Assembly (NCBI GenBank): GCA_001603075.1
Contig: LVBB01000134.1
Span: forward strand, 1 to 43,643
Direction: 5' to 3'
Length of the DNA: 43,643 bases
DNA from: Phycisphaerales bacterium Planc_01
GTDB taxonomy: Bacteria; Planctomycetota; Phycisphaerae; Sedimentisphaerales; Anaerobacaceae
Shown piece after piece: positions 16,115-24,165 of the stretch. Positions within the stretch are counted from its first letter, which is position 1. Each line of letters starts with the position of its first letter. The notes under the pieces were generated by a model. The model was not told the DNA's origin and did no database searches. It worked only from the letters and a program-made list of their open reading frames with translations. The translations under genes were made by a program, and so were the position numbers.

Positions 16115-17284
16115 CTATCGTTGCCGGATGGGGGTAAGCTTCCAGGTTCGGTCGTTGTACGGGCGGGTCGTGTTCGGATTGAAATCCGCCCGATCGGTGT
16201 AGATCATATCGCCCTGTTCGGTGGTCCAGCGGTACTTGAACTGGTCGGTGTCCTGCTCGGTCTGGCCGTTGAACGGATTGACGTATTCGTTCTGGGCGTT
16301 CAGCCAGAGGTAGCTCTCGTGGCGGATCTCGGCGTTGGTCTTGGCGCGGTGGGCGTAGATCTCGCGGTCGATGTTCTGGATATACCGCATGGTCTCCTGC
16401 GCCAGCCGGGCCCGCTCGGCGTCCGCCTGGTAGGCGCGGGCGAACCACTCGGGGTTCAGCTTCATCGACTGGCGGATGATGTCGAAGACCGGCTTCCACG
16501 TCAGCGTCTCGTTGGCGGGGGCCCGCATCGCCAGCGTGTACTGGTTGCTCCACATCGCGCCGGAAGCGCGCATATCGACCAGACAGACCGACAAGACTTC
16601 GCGGTAGGGCCGCTGGCCCTCGGTGTACTCGACGAGGATGCCGCCGCCGTCGTAGCCGAATGGCGGGAACCCCATCGCCTGCTGGGACTCATCGGCCGCC
16701 TTGTATATCTTGCGGAACACCTCGCCCAGCTCGGGCATCGGTGTGAACTCGACCAGCCGGGCGTCGGTTGCCTGCGGATGGATCTGCATGAACAGTTCCT
16801 GGAGGAACTGATTCACACTCGGCATCGGGCGGACCGTCATGCCCTGGTACTGCGAGCCGGGCGGGAACATCGCAGCGGTATAGGAAAATTGCGGGTTGCG
16901 GCTCATGTCTGCAAAGGTCCAGGTCGGCAGCCAGCGGAAGAAGACCGTGCCCTCGGCGTCCTTCTTCAGCGTCAGGTCGCACTTGGCGCTGATCGAATTG
17001 GTCGAGCCGCCCGTCTGGGCCGGATTGACGTGGAACATCCCGCCTTCGAGCGCCCAGTCGGGCGGCGCCAGGAACGAGAAGGCCTGTTCCTTCGGCTCCC
17101 ACCGGCGGTTGAACGCAAGAGTGGCGGGTTTGCCTTCGGTCGGGGGGACGGCCTCCGGGGCCGGCGTTCTGTCCTTGGCGTATTTCCGCCGCGCGTCGGC
17201 TGCCGAAGATTCCGAGCCCAACGACGCCGCAGGACATACTGTTGCCATCACAAGCAGCCCACATACGATCCGCACGATTCTCAT
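16115..17284 (-). CDS. Secreted protein of unknown function
   Basis: The 389-residue product has a clear signal peptide (MRIVRIVCGLLVMATVCPAA) and no membrane segments after it. I do not recognise a catalytic motif. The central part resembles uncharacterised secreted proteins, and the end (residues NEYVNPFNGQTEQ, KYRWTTEQGDMIYTD) recalls a short conserved tail that I have seen in unnamed proteins of other phyla. A coiled or charged stretch (EWFARAYQADAERARLAQE) precedes it. GGAG lies a few bases before ATG 17284; longer in-frame starts to 17416 lack a signal sequence. It is divergent from the membrane-protein genes at 17929-20600 across a repeat-rich spacer. Confidence 0.75.
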   Translation of the reverse strand: MRIVRIVCGLLVMATVCPAASLGSESSAADARRKYAKDRTPAPEAVPPTEGKPATLAFNRRWEPKEQAFSFLAPPDWALEGGMFHVNPAQTGGSTNSISAKCDLTLKKDAEGTVFFRWLPTWTFADMSRNPQFSYTAAMFPPGSQYQGMTVRPMPSVNQFLQELFMQIHPQATDARLVEFTPMPELGEVFRKIYKAADESQQAMGFPPFGYDGGGILVEYTEGQRPYREVLSVCLVDMRASGAMWSNQYTLAMRAPANETLTWKPVFDIIRQSMKLNPEWFARAYQADAERARLAQETMRYIQNIDREIYAHRAKTNAEIRHESYLWLNAQNEYVNPFNGQTEQDTDQFKYRWTTEQGDMIYTDRADFNPNTTRPYNDRTWKLTPIRQR

Positions 17285-17454
17285 GGTTCTCCATCTCCTG
17301 TCGATCGACCACCGAGTGACGCCAATCATTCGCGGCATTATGCCGAGGCTCCCTCGACGTTGGCAATAGGTCACTTCGTGGAATCCGGGTCGCCCGGCGG
17401 AGCCTGCATCTGGCACGAGATCGAGTGAGACCGCGATTGGCTGGTGACAATAGC

Positions 17455-17478
17455 AGGGGCGAATGATTATTCGCCCCT
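17455..17478. repeat. Family A palindrome
   Basis: AGGGGCGAAT (17455-17464) pairs perfectly with 17469-17478 around a 4-nt loop. It matches other family A elements at 17704, 20901, 23231, 23375, 23666, 29551 and 37378. Confidence 0.8.
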
Positions 17479-17554
17479 ACCGCGGACCCTTTTCCAGGGG
17501 CGCAAGGAGGCTCATCGCACCCGTCGACTCTCAACGGAAACCTACACGGCGTGT

Positions 17555-17676
17555 GTGGCAGCCTCAAGGCGTAGCGTAGCGAAGCCTTGGGGATGGTGGA
17601 GTCGGCGGGTGGCTGGCTGGCGTGAGACTTCCTTCGCGTTCCACCATCCCCAAGCCTGTCGGCTTGAGGCTGCCAC
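17555..17676. repeat. Family B inverted-repeat element, complete
   Basis: The left half (17555-17600) reads GTGGCAGCCTCAAGGC ... GCCTTGGGGATGGTGGA, and the right half (17640-17676) is its inverted counterpart with a different inner stem. Each half is itself a hairpin (AAGGC/GCCTT on the left, AAGCC/GGCTT on the right). The size (122 bp) suits a small non-autonomous element or a paired REP-like structure; no target duplication was found. Confidence 0.75.
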
Positions 17677-17703
17677 CCGCCGCCAATTGACAATCCTATT
17701 CGT

Positions 17704-17727
17704 AGGGGCGAAGCATGCCTCGCCCCT
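17704..17727. repeat. Family A palindrome
   Basis: AGGGGCGA and TCGCCCCT flank a GCATGC core, with a single A/C mismatch in the 24-nt palindrome. Confidence 0.75.
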
Positions 17728-17770
17728 GCCCTCGGAGCTTGCCGCGCGCGTTCGTACTGTGCCCGTGAGG

Positions 17771-17805
17771 GCATAAGTAACGCCTTACGGCGTCACTACA
17801 AACGA
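17771..17805 (-). repeat. Family D hairpin
   Basis: On the minus strand GTAGTG precedes the stem-loop ACGCC-GTAA-GGCGT. A nearly identical 34-bp copy lies at 21402-21435, directly before an ABC transporter gene. Confidence 0.65.
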
Positions 17806-17928
17806 CGCACTTGCACGAGATGTCCTTGTATCTTCGCGTTCCTTCCGGCATAATACGGATGGTGACGACGGAGGGACGCCTGGAGACAGCCCTCTTGTCC
17901 TCGCCCGATGCCGATTTCGAGAGGGACA

Positions 17929-18960
17929 ATGCAGGGAGAGACGTTCGCATATTCTAACGACCAAGGTGAAGGGTGCGAGCCGCGGTGTCCGCAGTGCGGC
18001 AGCACGCGCGTTCGGAGCCGGAACCGGGCGCTCTCGCGCAACGTCGTTGCTCTGTTTGCCACTGGACCGCTGCTGGTACTGGCGTTCGCGTTCGAGAGTT
18101 GTATCTTCGGGCTGCTCTGGTTCGTTGCCGCGGTGCTTCTGGTGTTCGCACTGTCCGTGTCGGTGTGCATTGCTACTGTCGGCCGGCATCGGTGCCGAGA
18201 CTGTGCCTGCCGGTTTCTGCCGGGCCGCGAAGTGGAACGCGTGCCTTTCCCTTGGTTTTCCTACGGCTTGAATGTCGCCTTGTTGATTGCGCTGTGCGCC
18301 GCTGGTCCTATGGCCATGCGCTGGTGGGGCAATTGGAGCAGGGTCTCTGACATGATGGCAGACACAAGCGGCATTTTCACGGCAGGTTTCCTGGTCTGGG
18401 TGACCCTCGCCTATCAGATCGCCGTCTACAAGGGGCTGGGCGGGCGACTTCGCAGCCGATTCGTCTGGCTGGCGTTGTTCATCTGGCCGGGAATCGTCCT
18501 GGGGAGCCTGGTGTTCTACACCTCGACGCCTTCGGCTCGGGCCGAGGCGCTGCTGTCGCGCGCCCGACTCGCCGCACTGCCCGATTCGGCGACGGGTATT
18601 CGCGTTTATGAGTGGTCGTCGCCGTTCTCGGGCGAGGAGTTCTTGCGATTCGCGGCCGACGCGAACGACATCGAAGCGTTTCTGCGTCAATCACCTGCCT
18701 TACAGGGCCAGCAGGCGGAACGCTTCTCGCCCGAGAGGATGCGCTTGCCGACGTCCGGCAACCCTGAAAAGGATTGGGAGTCTCAGGCGGCCGGTCACGA
18801 GATCTACTTTCCTCATCGCGCCACGCCCGACTGGTACAAGCAGAAGATCACTGGTCCGGCCCGGCGCTACATCGTCCAGCCCGAACGCTATCAGTATCCT
18901 GGCCACGTCCTCGTCGACGATGAGGAGCACGTCGTCTACGTCTACCTGATCTTCAGTTGA
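17929..18960 (+). CDS. Membrane protein with a zinc ribbon split by a membrane hairpin
   Basis: The 343-residue product is of unknown function. CPQC (20-23) and CRDC (89-92) look like the two halves of a zinc ribbon, but two hydrophobic segments (about 38-84) lie between them. Further membrane segments occur near 110-190, followed by a soluble C-terminal domain of about 140 residues with no motif that I recognise. ATG 17929 is preceded by GAGAGGG (short spacing); ATG 17908 in the same frame has no ribosome site. It leads a group of three membrane-protein genes on this strand, with 26 and 33 bp gaps, likely one transcript. Confidence 0.75.
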   Translation: MQGETFAYSNDQGEGCEPRCPQCGSTRVRSRNRALSRNVVALFATGPLLVLAFAFESCIFGLLWFVAAVLLVFALSVSVCIATVGRHRCRDCACRFLPGREVERVPFPWFSYGLNVALLIALCAAGPMAMRWWGNWSRVSDMMADTSGIFTAGFLVWVTLAYQIAVYKGLGGRLRSRFVWLALFIWPGIVLGSLVFYTSTPSARAEALLSRARLAALPDSATGIRVYEWSSPFSGEEFLRFAADANDIEAFLRQSPALQGQQAERFSPERMRLPTSGNPEKDWESQAAGHEIYFPHRATPDWYKQKITGPARRYIVQPERYQYPGHVLVDDEEHVVYVYLIFS

Positions 18961-18986
18961 GCAGACGGCATTACAGGAAACGAACC

Positions 18987-19778
18987 ATGAGCCGGAACGA
19001 TACGGAAGCGATGCCGCGAAGGGATGCCAAGACCCGCTGGCCATGGTACATCTGGGACATCGTCCTTTTTGGTGTGTATGTCGTGCTGTGCGTTTCGTTC
19101 TTCTGCGTTCCTTCGGCGCTGGAGTACCTGCAAGCACGGCGTGATGGAAGCTCTTCGTGGGACGCTATCGGAGCGTTCATGGGGCTGGGGTTGCTGTTGT
19201 TCATCGGGCCATGGATTCTGGCGTTGCGGCTGTTCATTGCCTGGCCCAGGCACATTCGTGGTTTCCGCAGGCTGCTCCTGCGCTGGGCCGTTGTGATTGT
19301 CGGCGTGGTGTCGTTGCTGGCACTGTTCTACGAGTTCTGGCCGGCCGGATACCAGTTCCGGCTGTGGGGCTTTCGCAGGTATGTCCAGCGGCAGGCGGAC
19401 ATTCCCGCCATGCAGACATGGCTCGACACGGTCGATCCGAACGTATGCGACGAAGAGCGGATAGCCGTTGGGACAGATGTGCACGGCGTTCCGATTCCAC
19501 TGCCTTCCGAAGTAGACCTTCCCTCGTCGGTATTAGACCTGAAGCCGCGTTACGTGCAGTTGTCGCTCGACGAGACGCATCGGCCGATGGTCCGTCTAGA
19601 GTGGGGCTCGGGGTTGGAGGGCACCTGGGGACTGACGGTCGGCCGCAGAGACATGCCGATTCCCAAGACGCAACTGCCCACAAGGCAGACGCGGCCCGGT
19701 GGGCAGGTCTTCCGCAATCGTGGCGAGGACCGCCTGCCTATCGCCGACGGCGCCTACATCTGGCACGACCGGGAGTAA
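18987..19778 (+). CDS. Membrane protein, tandem paralogue 1
   Basis: The 263-residue protein has about three membrane segments in its first half (near 20-40, 58-80 and 92-115) and a soluble second half. It shares with the next gene the blocks WPRHIRG, ADIPAMQ.WLDT.DPNVCD, DLKPR.VQLSLD, WGSGL.GTWGL.VG and MPIPKTQ, as well as the ending WHD.E, so the two arose by tandem duplication. No known family was recognised. AGGA precedes ATG 18987. The soluble half may sit outside the membrane, but topology was not resolved. Confidence 0.75.
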   Translation: MSRNDTEAMPRRDAKTRWPWYIWDIVLFGVYVVLCVSFFCVPSALEYLQARRDGSSSWDAIGAFMGLGLLLFIGPWILALRLFIAWPRHIRGFRRLLLRWAVVIVGVVSLLALFYEFWPAGYQFRLWGFRRYVQRQADIPAMQTWLDTVDPNVCDEERIAVGTDVHGVPIPLPSEVDLPSSVLDLKPRYVQLSLDETHRPMVRLEWGSGLEGTWGLTVGRRDMPIPKTQLPTRQTRPGGQVFRNRGEDRLPIADGAYIWHDRE

Positions 19779-19811
19779 GAATAGGCCAAGCCGGGAATAA
19801 GGAGCCCTGTG

Positions 19812-20600
19812 ATGCAAGAAACCAACTGCCAGGAGATGCGTGATAGCGGCGCAACTTCCGCGAGGGGAGAGCGGGCCTGGTACATGTGGGATGCCTTCCT
19901 TTTCGGTATCTTCGCTGGGCTGTGCGTGGCGTTCTTGGGTGTTCCTTCCTTGCTGGATTATTTTGCAGCCCGGCGGGGTGGATATCCTTCATTCGGTGGT
20001 TGCTTCGTTTCTCTGGGGATTGCGTTGCTGCTGCTCGCATGGCTGGCGGTTCTGTGCGTGCGGCTGTTTGTCACCTGGCCGAGGCACATTCGTGGCCTGT
20101 GGCGTCTGCTGGCGGCCTGGTTCGCGGCGGCGGTCGTCCTGGTGGCATGTGTGGTTCTGCCGTTCGTGACCTTGGGGCCCGGATACAAATCGCAGACCCG
20201 GGGCTTTCACCGATACATCCAGGCGCGAGCAGATATCCCCGCCATGCAAGCGTGGCTGGACACCATCGACCCCAACGTCTGTGATGGACTGTGGATTGAC
20301 GTAGCCGGCACGCCGAGAGCCGGGTCGCCCACTGTGAGCTTCCCCGCCTTCATATCAGACCTGAAGCCGCGACATGTACAGTTGTCGCTCGACGTGGCGA
20401 ATCGACCGATGGTCTGTTTGCAGTGGGGTTCAGGACTGCTGGGCACCTGGGGCTTGGCGGTCGGGCACGAGGAGATGCCGATCCCCAAGACGCAGCCACG
20501 CGAGAAGGAGACGCTGCCCAGCGGCCAGGTGTTCTACAATCCCGGCCAGTACCGCCTGCCCCTGGCCCGCGGCGCCTACGTCTGGCATGATATCGAGTAG
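19812..20600 (+). CDS. Membrane protein, tandem paralogue 2
   Basis: The 262-residue protein is the sister of the product at 18987-19778, with the same three-segment membrane part and the same conserved soluble blocks. The N-terminal 20 residues and the stretch after DPNVCD differ most. AAGGAG lies 7 nt before ATG 19812; a GTG at 19809 is less likely. It is the last gene of the group, and a repeat-rich spacer follows. Function unknown. Confidence 0.75.
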   Translation: MQETNCQEMRDSGATSARGERAWYMWDAFLFGIFAGLCVAFLGVPSLLDYFAARRGGYPSFGGCFVSLGIALLLLAWLAVLCVRLFVTWPRHIRGLWRLLAAWFAAAVVLVACVVLPFVTLGPGYKSQTRGFHRYIQARADIPAMQAWLDTIDPNVCDGLWIDVAGTPRAGSPTVSFPAFISDLKPRHVQLSLDVANRPMVCLQWGSGLLGTWGLAVGHEEMPIPKTQPREKETLPSGQVFYNPGQYRLPLARGAYVWHDIE

Positions 20601-20661
20601 GACCGTTTCGGGATGTTATGCCAAGCTCTCGTCATTGTCTCGCAAGGCGTCGTTCCTCTTT

Positions 20662-20862
20662 GTCACCCTGAGCGAAGCGAAGCGGAGTCGAATGGGTCTG
20701 GCCATAGATGAGGCGCGGCCGGTGGCCGCCTCAAACGCGCCAACGTTTGGGGATGGTGTTCGTAGTGGCGTCGTAAGACGCAATTGTTCTTCATTCGTAG
20801 TGACCCGCCTGCGGCGGGTTGGCCCTTCCATGCTTGGGTACGCCTCTTCGACAAGCTCAGAT
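20662..20862. repeat. Mosaic of dispersed repeats in a geneless spacer
   Basis: The 485-bp spacer 20601-21085 has no supportable gene. It contains CACCCTGAGCGAAG ... GTCGAA (20662-20698) and, inverted, CTTCGACAAGCTCAG (20846-20860), a pair seen as dispersed repeats in many bacterial genomes. Between them lie one family B half-element (20721-20758, stem AAACG/CGTTT) and two family D hairpins (20761-20781, GCGTC/GACGC; 20796-20819, ACCCGCC/GGCGGGT). The last hairpin could also act as a terminator. Confidence 0.65.
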
Positions 20863-20900
20863 CGTGCATCTGCGACGGGCGCACTGTAAGCATCGTAGGT

Positions 20901-20924
20901 AGGGGCGAGGCGTGCCTCGCCCCT
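20901..20924. repeat. Family A palindrome
   Basis: AGGGGCGAGG pairs perfectly with CCTCGCCCCT around CGTG. The inner pairs are GG/CC, where the 17455 copy has AT/AT. Confidence 0.8.
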
Positions 20925-21085
20925 GCGGACATACGATGGGTGCTGTTCGTAGTAGCGTTTTGTGTTGCGTTGGCCGGGCGATTGCCGCAGAATGGGCGGG
21001 CATCGGCGGCGGGATGCTCTTGTCGGGTCTTCCGCGAGCGGTTTCGTCGATGGCAGCAACGCAACGCTGATACGTGGAGAATACG

Positions 21086-21367
21086 ATGGCAACAGCGGCA
21101 GCAAGGCACATTCTGGTGGAAACGCAACAGAAGTGCGAGGACCTCAAGAAGCAGATCGAAGCGGGAGCGGACTTCGCGGAGATGGCTCGCAAGCATTCCA
21201 AGTGCCCCTCGGGCCGGCAGGGCGGCGACCTCGGCACGTTCGGGCCCGGCCAGATGGTGAAGGAGTTCGACGAAGTCGTCTTCAGCGCCGAGGTCGGCAA
21301 GGTGCAGGGCCCGGTGCAGACGCAGTTCGGCTATCACCTGGTCGAAGTGACCAGCCGGACCGCGTAA
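21086..21367 (+). CDS. Parvulin-type peptidyl-prolyl isomerase (PpiC-like)
   Basis: The 93-residue product is a single parvulin domain of the same size as E. coli PpiC: ARHILVET (6-13), KKQIEAGADFAEMARKHS, CPSGRQGGDLGTFGPGQM, EFDEVVF and the closing FGYHLVEV. These enzymes catalyse cis-trans isomerisation of prolyl bonds and help protein folding. No signal peptide is present, so it acts in the cytoplasm. GGAG lies 6 nt before ATG 21086. It stands alone between repeat spacers. Confidence 0.93.
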   Translation: MATAAARHILVETQQKCEDLKKQIEAGADFAEMARKHSKCPSGRQGGDLGTFGPGQMVKEFDEVVFSAEVGKVQGPVQTQFGYHLVEVTSRTA

Positions 21368-21401
21368 TGAACGCGGCGAGGGCCGGCCGCTGGGTTCGGT
21401 G

Positions 21402-21435
21402 GCATAGGTAACGCCTGACGGCGTCACTACGAACG
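21402..21435 (-). repeat. Family D hairpin abutting the ABC transporter start
   Basis: The stem ACGCC/GGCGT (21411-21415 with 21420-21424) and the flanking CACTAC match the 17771 copy. The element ends at the start codon of the next gene, replacing the place where a ribosome site would be expected. Confidence 0.6.
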
Positions 21436-22359
21436 ATGGCAACGCTTGAGGTCGAATCACTGACGAAACGCTACGGCTCGGCCCGCGGGGTCGAGCTCGT
21501 GACGTTCGCGATCGAGCCGGGCGAGATCTTCGGCTATCTCGGCCCCAACGGATCGGGCAAGACCACCACGATCCGCTGCATCATGGGCCTGCTGCGGCCG
21601 ACGAGCGGGCAGGTCCGCGTGCTGGGCCGCCGCGTGGTCGCCGGCCGGGCCACCGAGCACGCCCGCCTCGGCTACCTGCCCGGCGAATTTCACATCTGGC
21701 CCGGCATCCGCGCGTCCCGCTCGCTGGACGTTCTCGGTCGTCTCGGCGGCGGCCGCCGGATCGCCGAACGACGAAGGCAGTTGGCCGAGCGGTTCGACCT
21801 CGACCTGCGCCGTCGCGTGGGCGATCTGTCCAAGGGCAACCGCCAGAAGGTGGCGCTGATCTACGCGTTTCAGCACGAGCCGGACGTGCTCGTCCTCGAC
21901 GAGCCGACGGCCGGGCTCGACCCGCTGATGCGACAGACGGCGCTCGAACTGATCCGCGAGTCCGCCGAGCGCGGCGCCACCGTGCTGCTGTCGTCGCACG
22001 ACCTGGGCGAGGTCTCCGCCGTCTGCGGGCGTGCCGGCATCCTGCGCGAGGGCCGGCTCATCGAGGTCGCGCCCATCTCGCAGATCGTCCAGAGCAGCGA
22101 GCACCGGCTGACGGTCTGGTTCGCCGACGGGCATCTGGCGCCGCGCCTGCCGGTCGAGCTGGCCGGCGTGCGCGTCGTTCGACAGAAGCCCGGCATGCTG
22201 GAGATCGCGTATCAGGGTCCGGCCGATCCGGTCCTCAAGTGGCTCGGCCGATTCGCGGTCGAGCGGATCGCCACGCCGCAGATGTCACTCGAAGACGCCT
22301 TCATCCAGTACTACCGCCAGCCGGTCGCTGCATCGGTCCGGCGAGGAGGTGACAGATGA
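21436..22359 (+). CDS. ABC transporter ATP-binding protein
   Basis: The 307-residue protein has Walker A GPNGSGKTT (36-44), a signature LSKGNRQKV (a variant of LSGGQ common in drug/Na exporter types), Walker B VLVLDEPTAGLD and an H-loop SSHDLGEV. A C-terminal extension of about 85 residues is usual for ABC-2 exporters. It overlaps the permease gene by ATGA. No Shine-Dalgarno sequence precedes ATG 21436; a family D hairpin lies there instead. The substrate is unknown; the pair resembles exporters annotated as ABC-2 type. Confidence 0.93.
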   Translation: MATLEVESLTKRYGSARGVELVTFAIEPGEIFGYLGPNGSGKTTTIRCIMGLLRPTSGQVRVLGRRVVAGRATEHARLGYLPGEFHIWPGIRASRSLDVLGRLGGGRRIAERRRQLAERFDLDLRRRVGDLSKGNRQKVALIYAFQHEPDVLVLDEPTAGLDPLMRQTALELIRESAERGATVLLSSHDLGEVSAVCGRAGILREGRLIEVAPISQIVQSSEHRLTVWFADGHLAPRLPVELAGVRVVRQKPGMLEIAYQGPADPVLKWLGRFAVERIATPQMSLEDAFIQYYRQPVAASVRRGGDR

Positions 22360-23183
22360 GTGGGCCGGCTCGTCTGCGGTTTCCCTTGCGCCTGCTGCGG
22401 TTCTGGTTCGTGCGGATCGCCCCGGCGTGGCTCGGCATCGCGATACTGATCTTCTTCATGCAGATCGCCGTGGCCGCCATCGTCCACGACAACCTCAACG
22501 TCCGCACGTTCCTGGCCTTTCTCAACGTGCTTCCGTCGATCGTCAAGAGTGCCCTGGGCGGCGACCTGCTCGACTCCGGCAGCATGACGGCCCTGCTGAC
22601 CATCGGCTACCAGCACCCGTTCGTCCTGTTCCTGCACATGCTGTACGCGGTGGGTGTGCCGGCGGGCCTGCTCACGGCCGAGGTGCAGAAGGGCACGATG
22701 GAGCTGATCCTCAGCCGGCCCGTCGCCAAGACGCACGTGTATCTCTGCGCGGCGATCGTGACACTCGTCGGCCTGTTCGGCCTGGACCTGGTCATGTTCG
22801 CCGGGACGGCGGCGTCGGTGCGGCTGTACCGCTTCAGCGAGCCGATCGATCTGTACCTGTTCTTTCGCATCGCGACCACCGCCGGCCTGCTGGCCGCCAC
22901 GTTCGGGGCCTTCGCGCTGCTGTTCGCCGCCACGTTCCGGCGGCTCTACTGCGCCGTCGGCGTCTCCGTCGGCTTCCTGACGATCAACTACTTCATCGTC
23001 ATCGTGGCCCAGTGGTGGCCTGCGATGCAATTCCTCCGGCGCGCGACGCTGTTCTACCTGATCTATTACTCCAACCTCTGGCTGGGCTGGCCCGTCCGCA
23101 ACATGGCGATCCTCGCCGCCATCGCCCTGGCCGCCGCCACTCTCGGCGCCCTCATCTGGCGCCGTCGCGACCTGTTCGTGTAA
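22356..23183 (+). CDS. ABC-2 type transporter permease
   Basis: The 275-residue protein has about six hydrophobic segments and the loop AEVQKGTMELILSRPVAKTHVY, typical of ABC-2 permeases (the E-x-x-x-G-T-x-E-x-x-L-S-x-P motif). It is translationally coupled to the ATPase gene by a 4-bp overlap. Together they would form a dimeric exporter in the cytoplasmic membrane. A repeat-rich geneless region follows. Confidence 0.9.
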   Translation: MSGPARLRFPLRLLRFWFVRIAPAWLGIAILIFFMQIAVAAIVHDNLNVRTFLAFLNVLPSIVKSALGGDLLDSGSMTALLTIGYQHPFVLFLHMLYAVGVPAGLLTAEVQKGTMELILSRPVAKTHVYLCAAIVTLVGLFGLDLVMFAGTAASVRLYRFSEPIDLYLFFRIATTAGLLAATFGAFALLFAATFRRLYCAVGVSVGFLTINYFIVIVAQWWPAMQFLRRATLFYLIYYSNLWLGWPVRNMAILAAIALAAATLGALIWRRRDLFV

Positions 23184-23230
23184 CCGTCCCCGCCTCTGAT
23201 TGCCCCTGGACATTGCGTGTCTGCAGGTAG

Positions 23231-23250
23231 GGGCGACGCATGCGTCGCCC
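23231..23250. repeat. Family A palindrome
   Basis: GGGCGACGCA pairs perfectly with TGCGTCGCCC: a 20-nt palindrome with inner CG/CG pairs. It opens the 1.1-kb spacer 23184-24325, which otherwise holds only repeats and one small open frame. Confidence 0.8.
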
Positions 23251-23374
23251 GAACGATTGTCGCTCATCTCTCGTGCGAACGCCCCGACTACCCGTCTTGG
23301 CCTCGGCCGGCTGAAGGTCGGTCAGGACGCTGGGAGGCGACCACCGAATCTCTGGGGGCCGCCGCCTGCCTGTG

Positions 23375-23402
23375 GTAGGGGCGAATCATTATTCGCCCCT
23401 AC
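23375..23402. repeat. Family A palindrome, longest copy
   Basis: GTAGGGGCGAAT and ATTCGCCCCTAC form 12-bp perfect arms around CATT. This is the best example of the family. Confidence 0.85.
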
Positions 23403-23463
23403 GGACGACTCCGATCCCGGTCTTGTCATCTCTGAAAGCGTGCCGGCGTCAAGGGCTTGGCAG

Positions 23464-23579
23464 GGTGGCAGCCTCAAGCCCGCAGGGCTTGGGGATGGTG
23501 GGCGCTGCCAACTGCCCGGACCGATACGGCAGCCCAGTCCGCCATCCCCAAACGCTATCGCGTTTGAGGATGCCACCCC
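23464..23579. repeat. Family B inverted-repeat element, complete
   Basis: It has the same design as 17555-17676: GGTGGCAGCCTCAAGCCC ... TTGGGGATGGTG facing its inverse. The inner stems are AAGCCC/GGGCTT on the left and AAACGC/GCGTTT on the right, so they differ from the other copy but still pair. Confidence 0.75.
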
Positions 23580-23623
23580 CGGTGCATGGTGAGAGGTCTG
23601 CGCTAGGGTAATCTCGTTTGTAT

Positions 23624-23762
23624 CGGCCACGACATTCGAATTCGTTGATCCGCTCGGCAGCGTGAGGGCAACGCATGCGTTGCCCCTACGACCTGCGATG
23701 ACGAAGTGCATTTGCGATCCTGCGATACGGCAATCGACGGTTGCCGGAACCGGGGTGGGGCG
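23624..23762 (+). repeat. 139-bp direct repeat, copy 1
   Basis: This stretch recurs at 24141-24279 with five mismatches by eye. It contains a perfect 20-nt family A palindrome (23666-23685, GGGCAACGCA and its complement). Confidence 0.9.
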
Positions 23763-23949
23763 ACTGGGTGACCCGACGAATGCTCGAGGCCTGGAGCGAC
23801 GCATAAGAATTTCGTAATGGTCGTGATCGTTCTTGGTCTTCGTGCGTCTGTAGCAGTGAAGTGTCCCGTGGAGGTCCCATCGCCGACCGTGGTAGGCCAG
23901 GTTGGACCGATTGCAGGTACCCGCCACTGTACAGTGAGAGGCTCGCAGG

Positions 23950-24165
23950 ATGGCGGTTCCGTTCATAGTGTTCTGGGCAATTGTGTTTATCGCCCGTGAG
24001 GAGTTGGGATGGAAGGGGTTTGCCCTTTGTGTGATTCTCTGGGCGAGCCTGCTCGCCGCCTGCCTGTTCCTGGCCGCGTCCCTCTATTTGTTCGTTGCTC
24101 TGCAGTCCCTCTTCGACATCATTCTGCTACTGGTTCTATTCGGCCACGACATTCGAATTCGTTGA
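23950..24165 (+). CDS. Possible small membrane protein
   Basis: The 71-residue frame is strongly hydrophobic, with two likely membrane segments (about 3-14 plus 22-45, and 46-64) and starts at an ATG with AGAGG about 9 nt upstream. Its last residues (GHDIRIR) and stop codon are encoded inside copy 2 of the 139-bp direct repeat. No family was recognised. The hydrophobicity argues for a real small membrane peptide, but the repeat-rich setting makes it uncertain. Confidence 0.35.
   Translation: MAVPFIVFWAIVFIAREELGWKGFALCVILWASLLAACLFLAASLYLFVALQSLFDIILLLVLFGHDIRIR

Larger units (their letters stand above)
17285..17928. other. Repeat-rich divergent spacer, no gene
   Basis: This 644-bp spacer holds four separate repeat elements (17455, 17555, 17704 and 17771) and no supportable coding region on either strand. 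Promoters of both flanking genes must lie here, but no convincing -35/-10 pair stood out. Confidence 0.6.
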
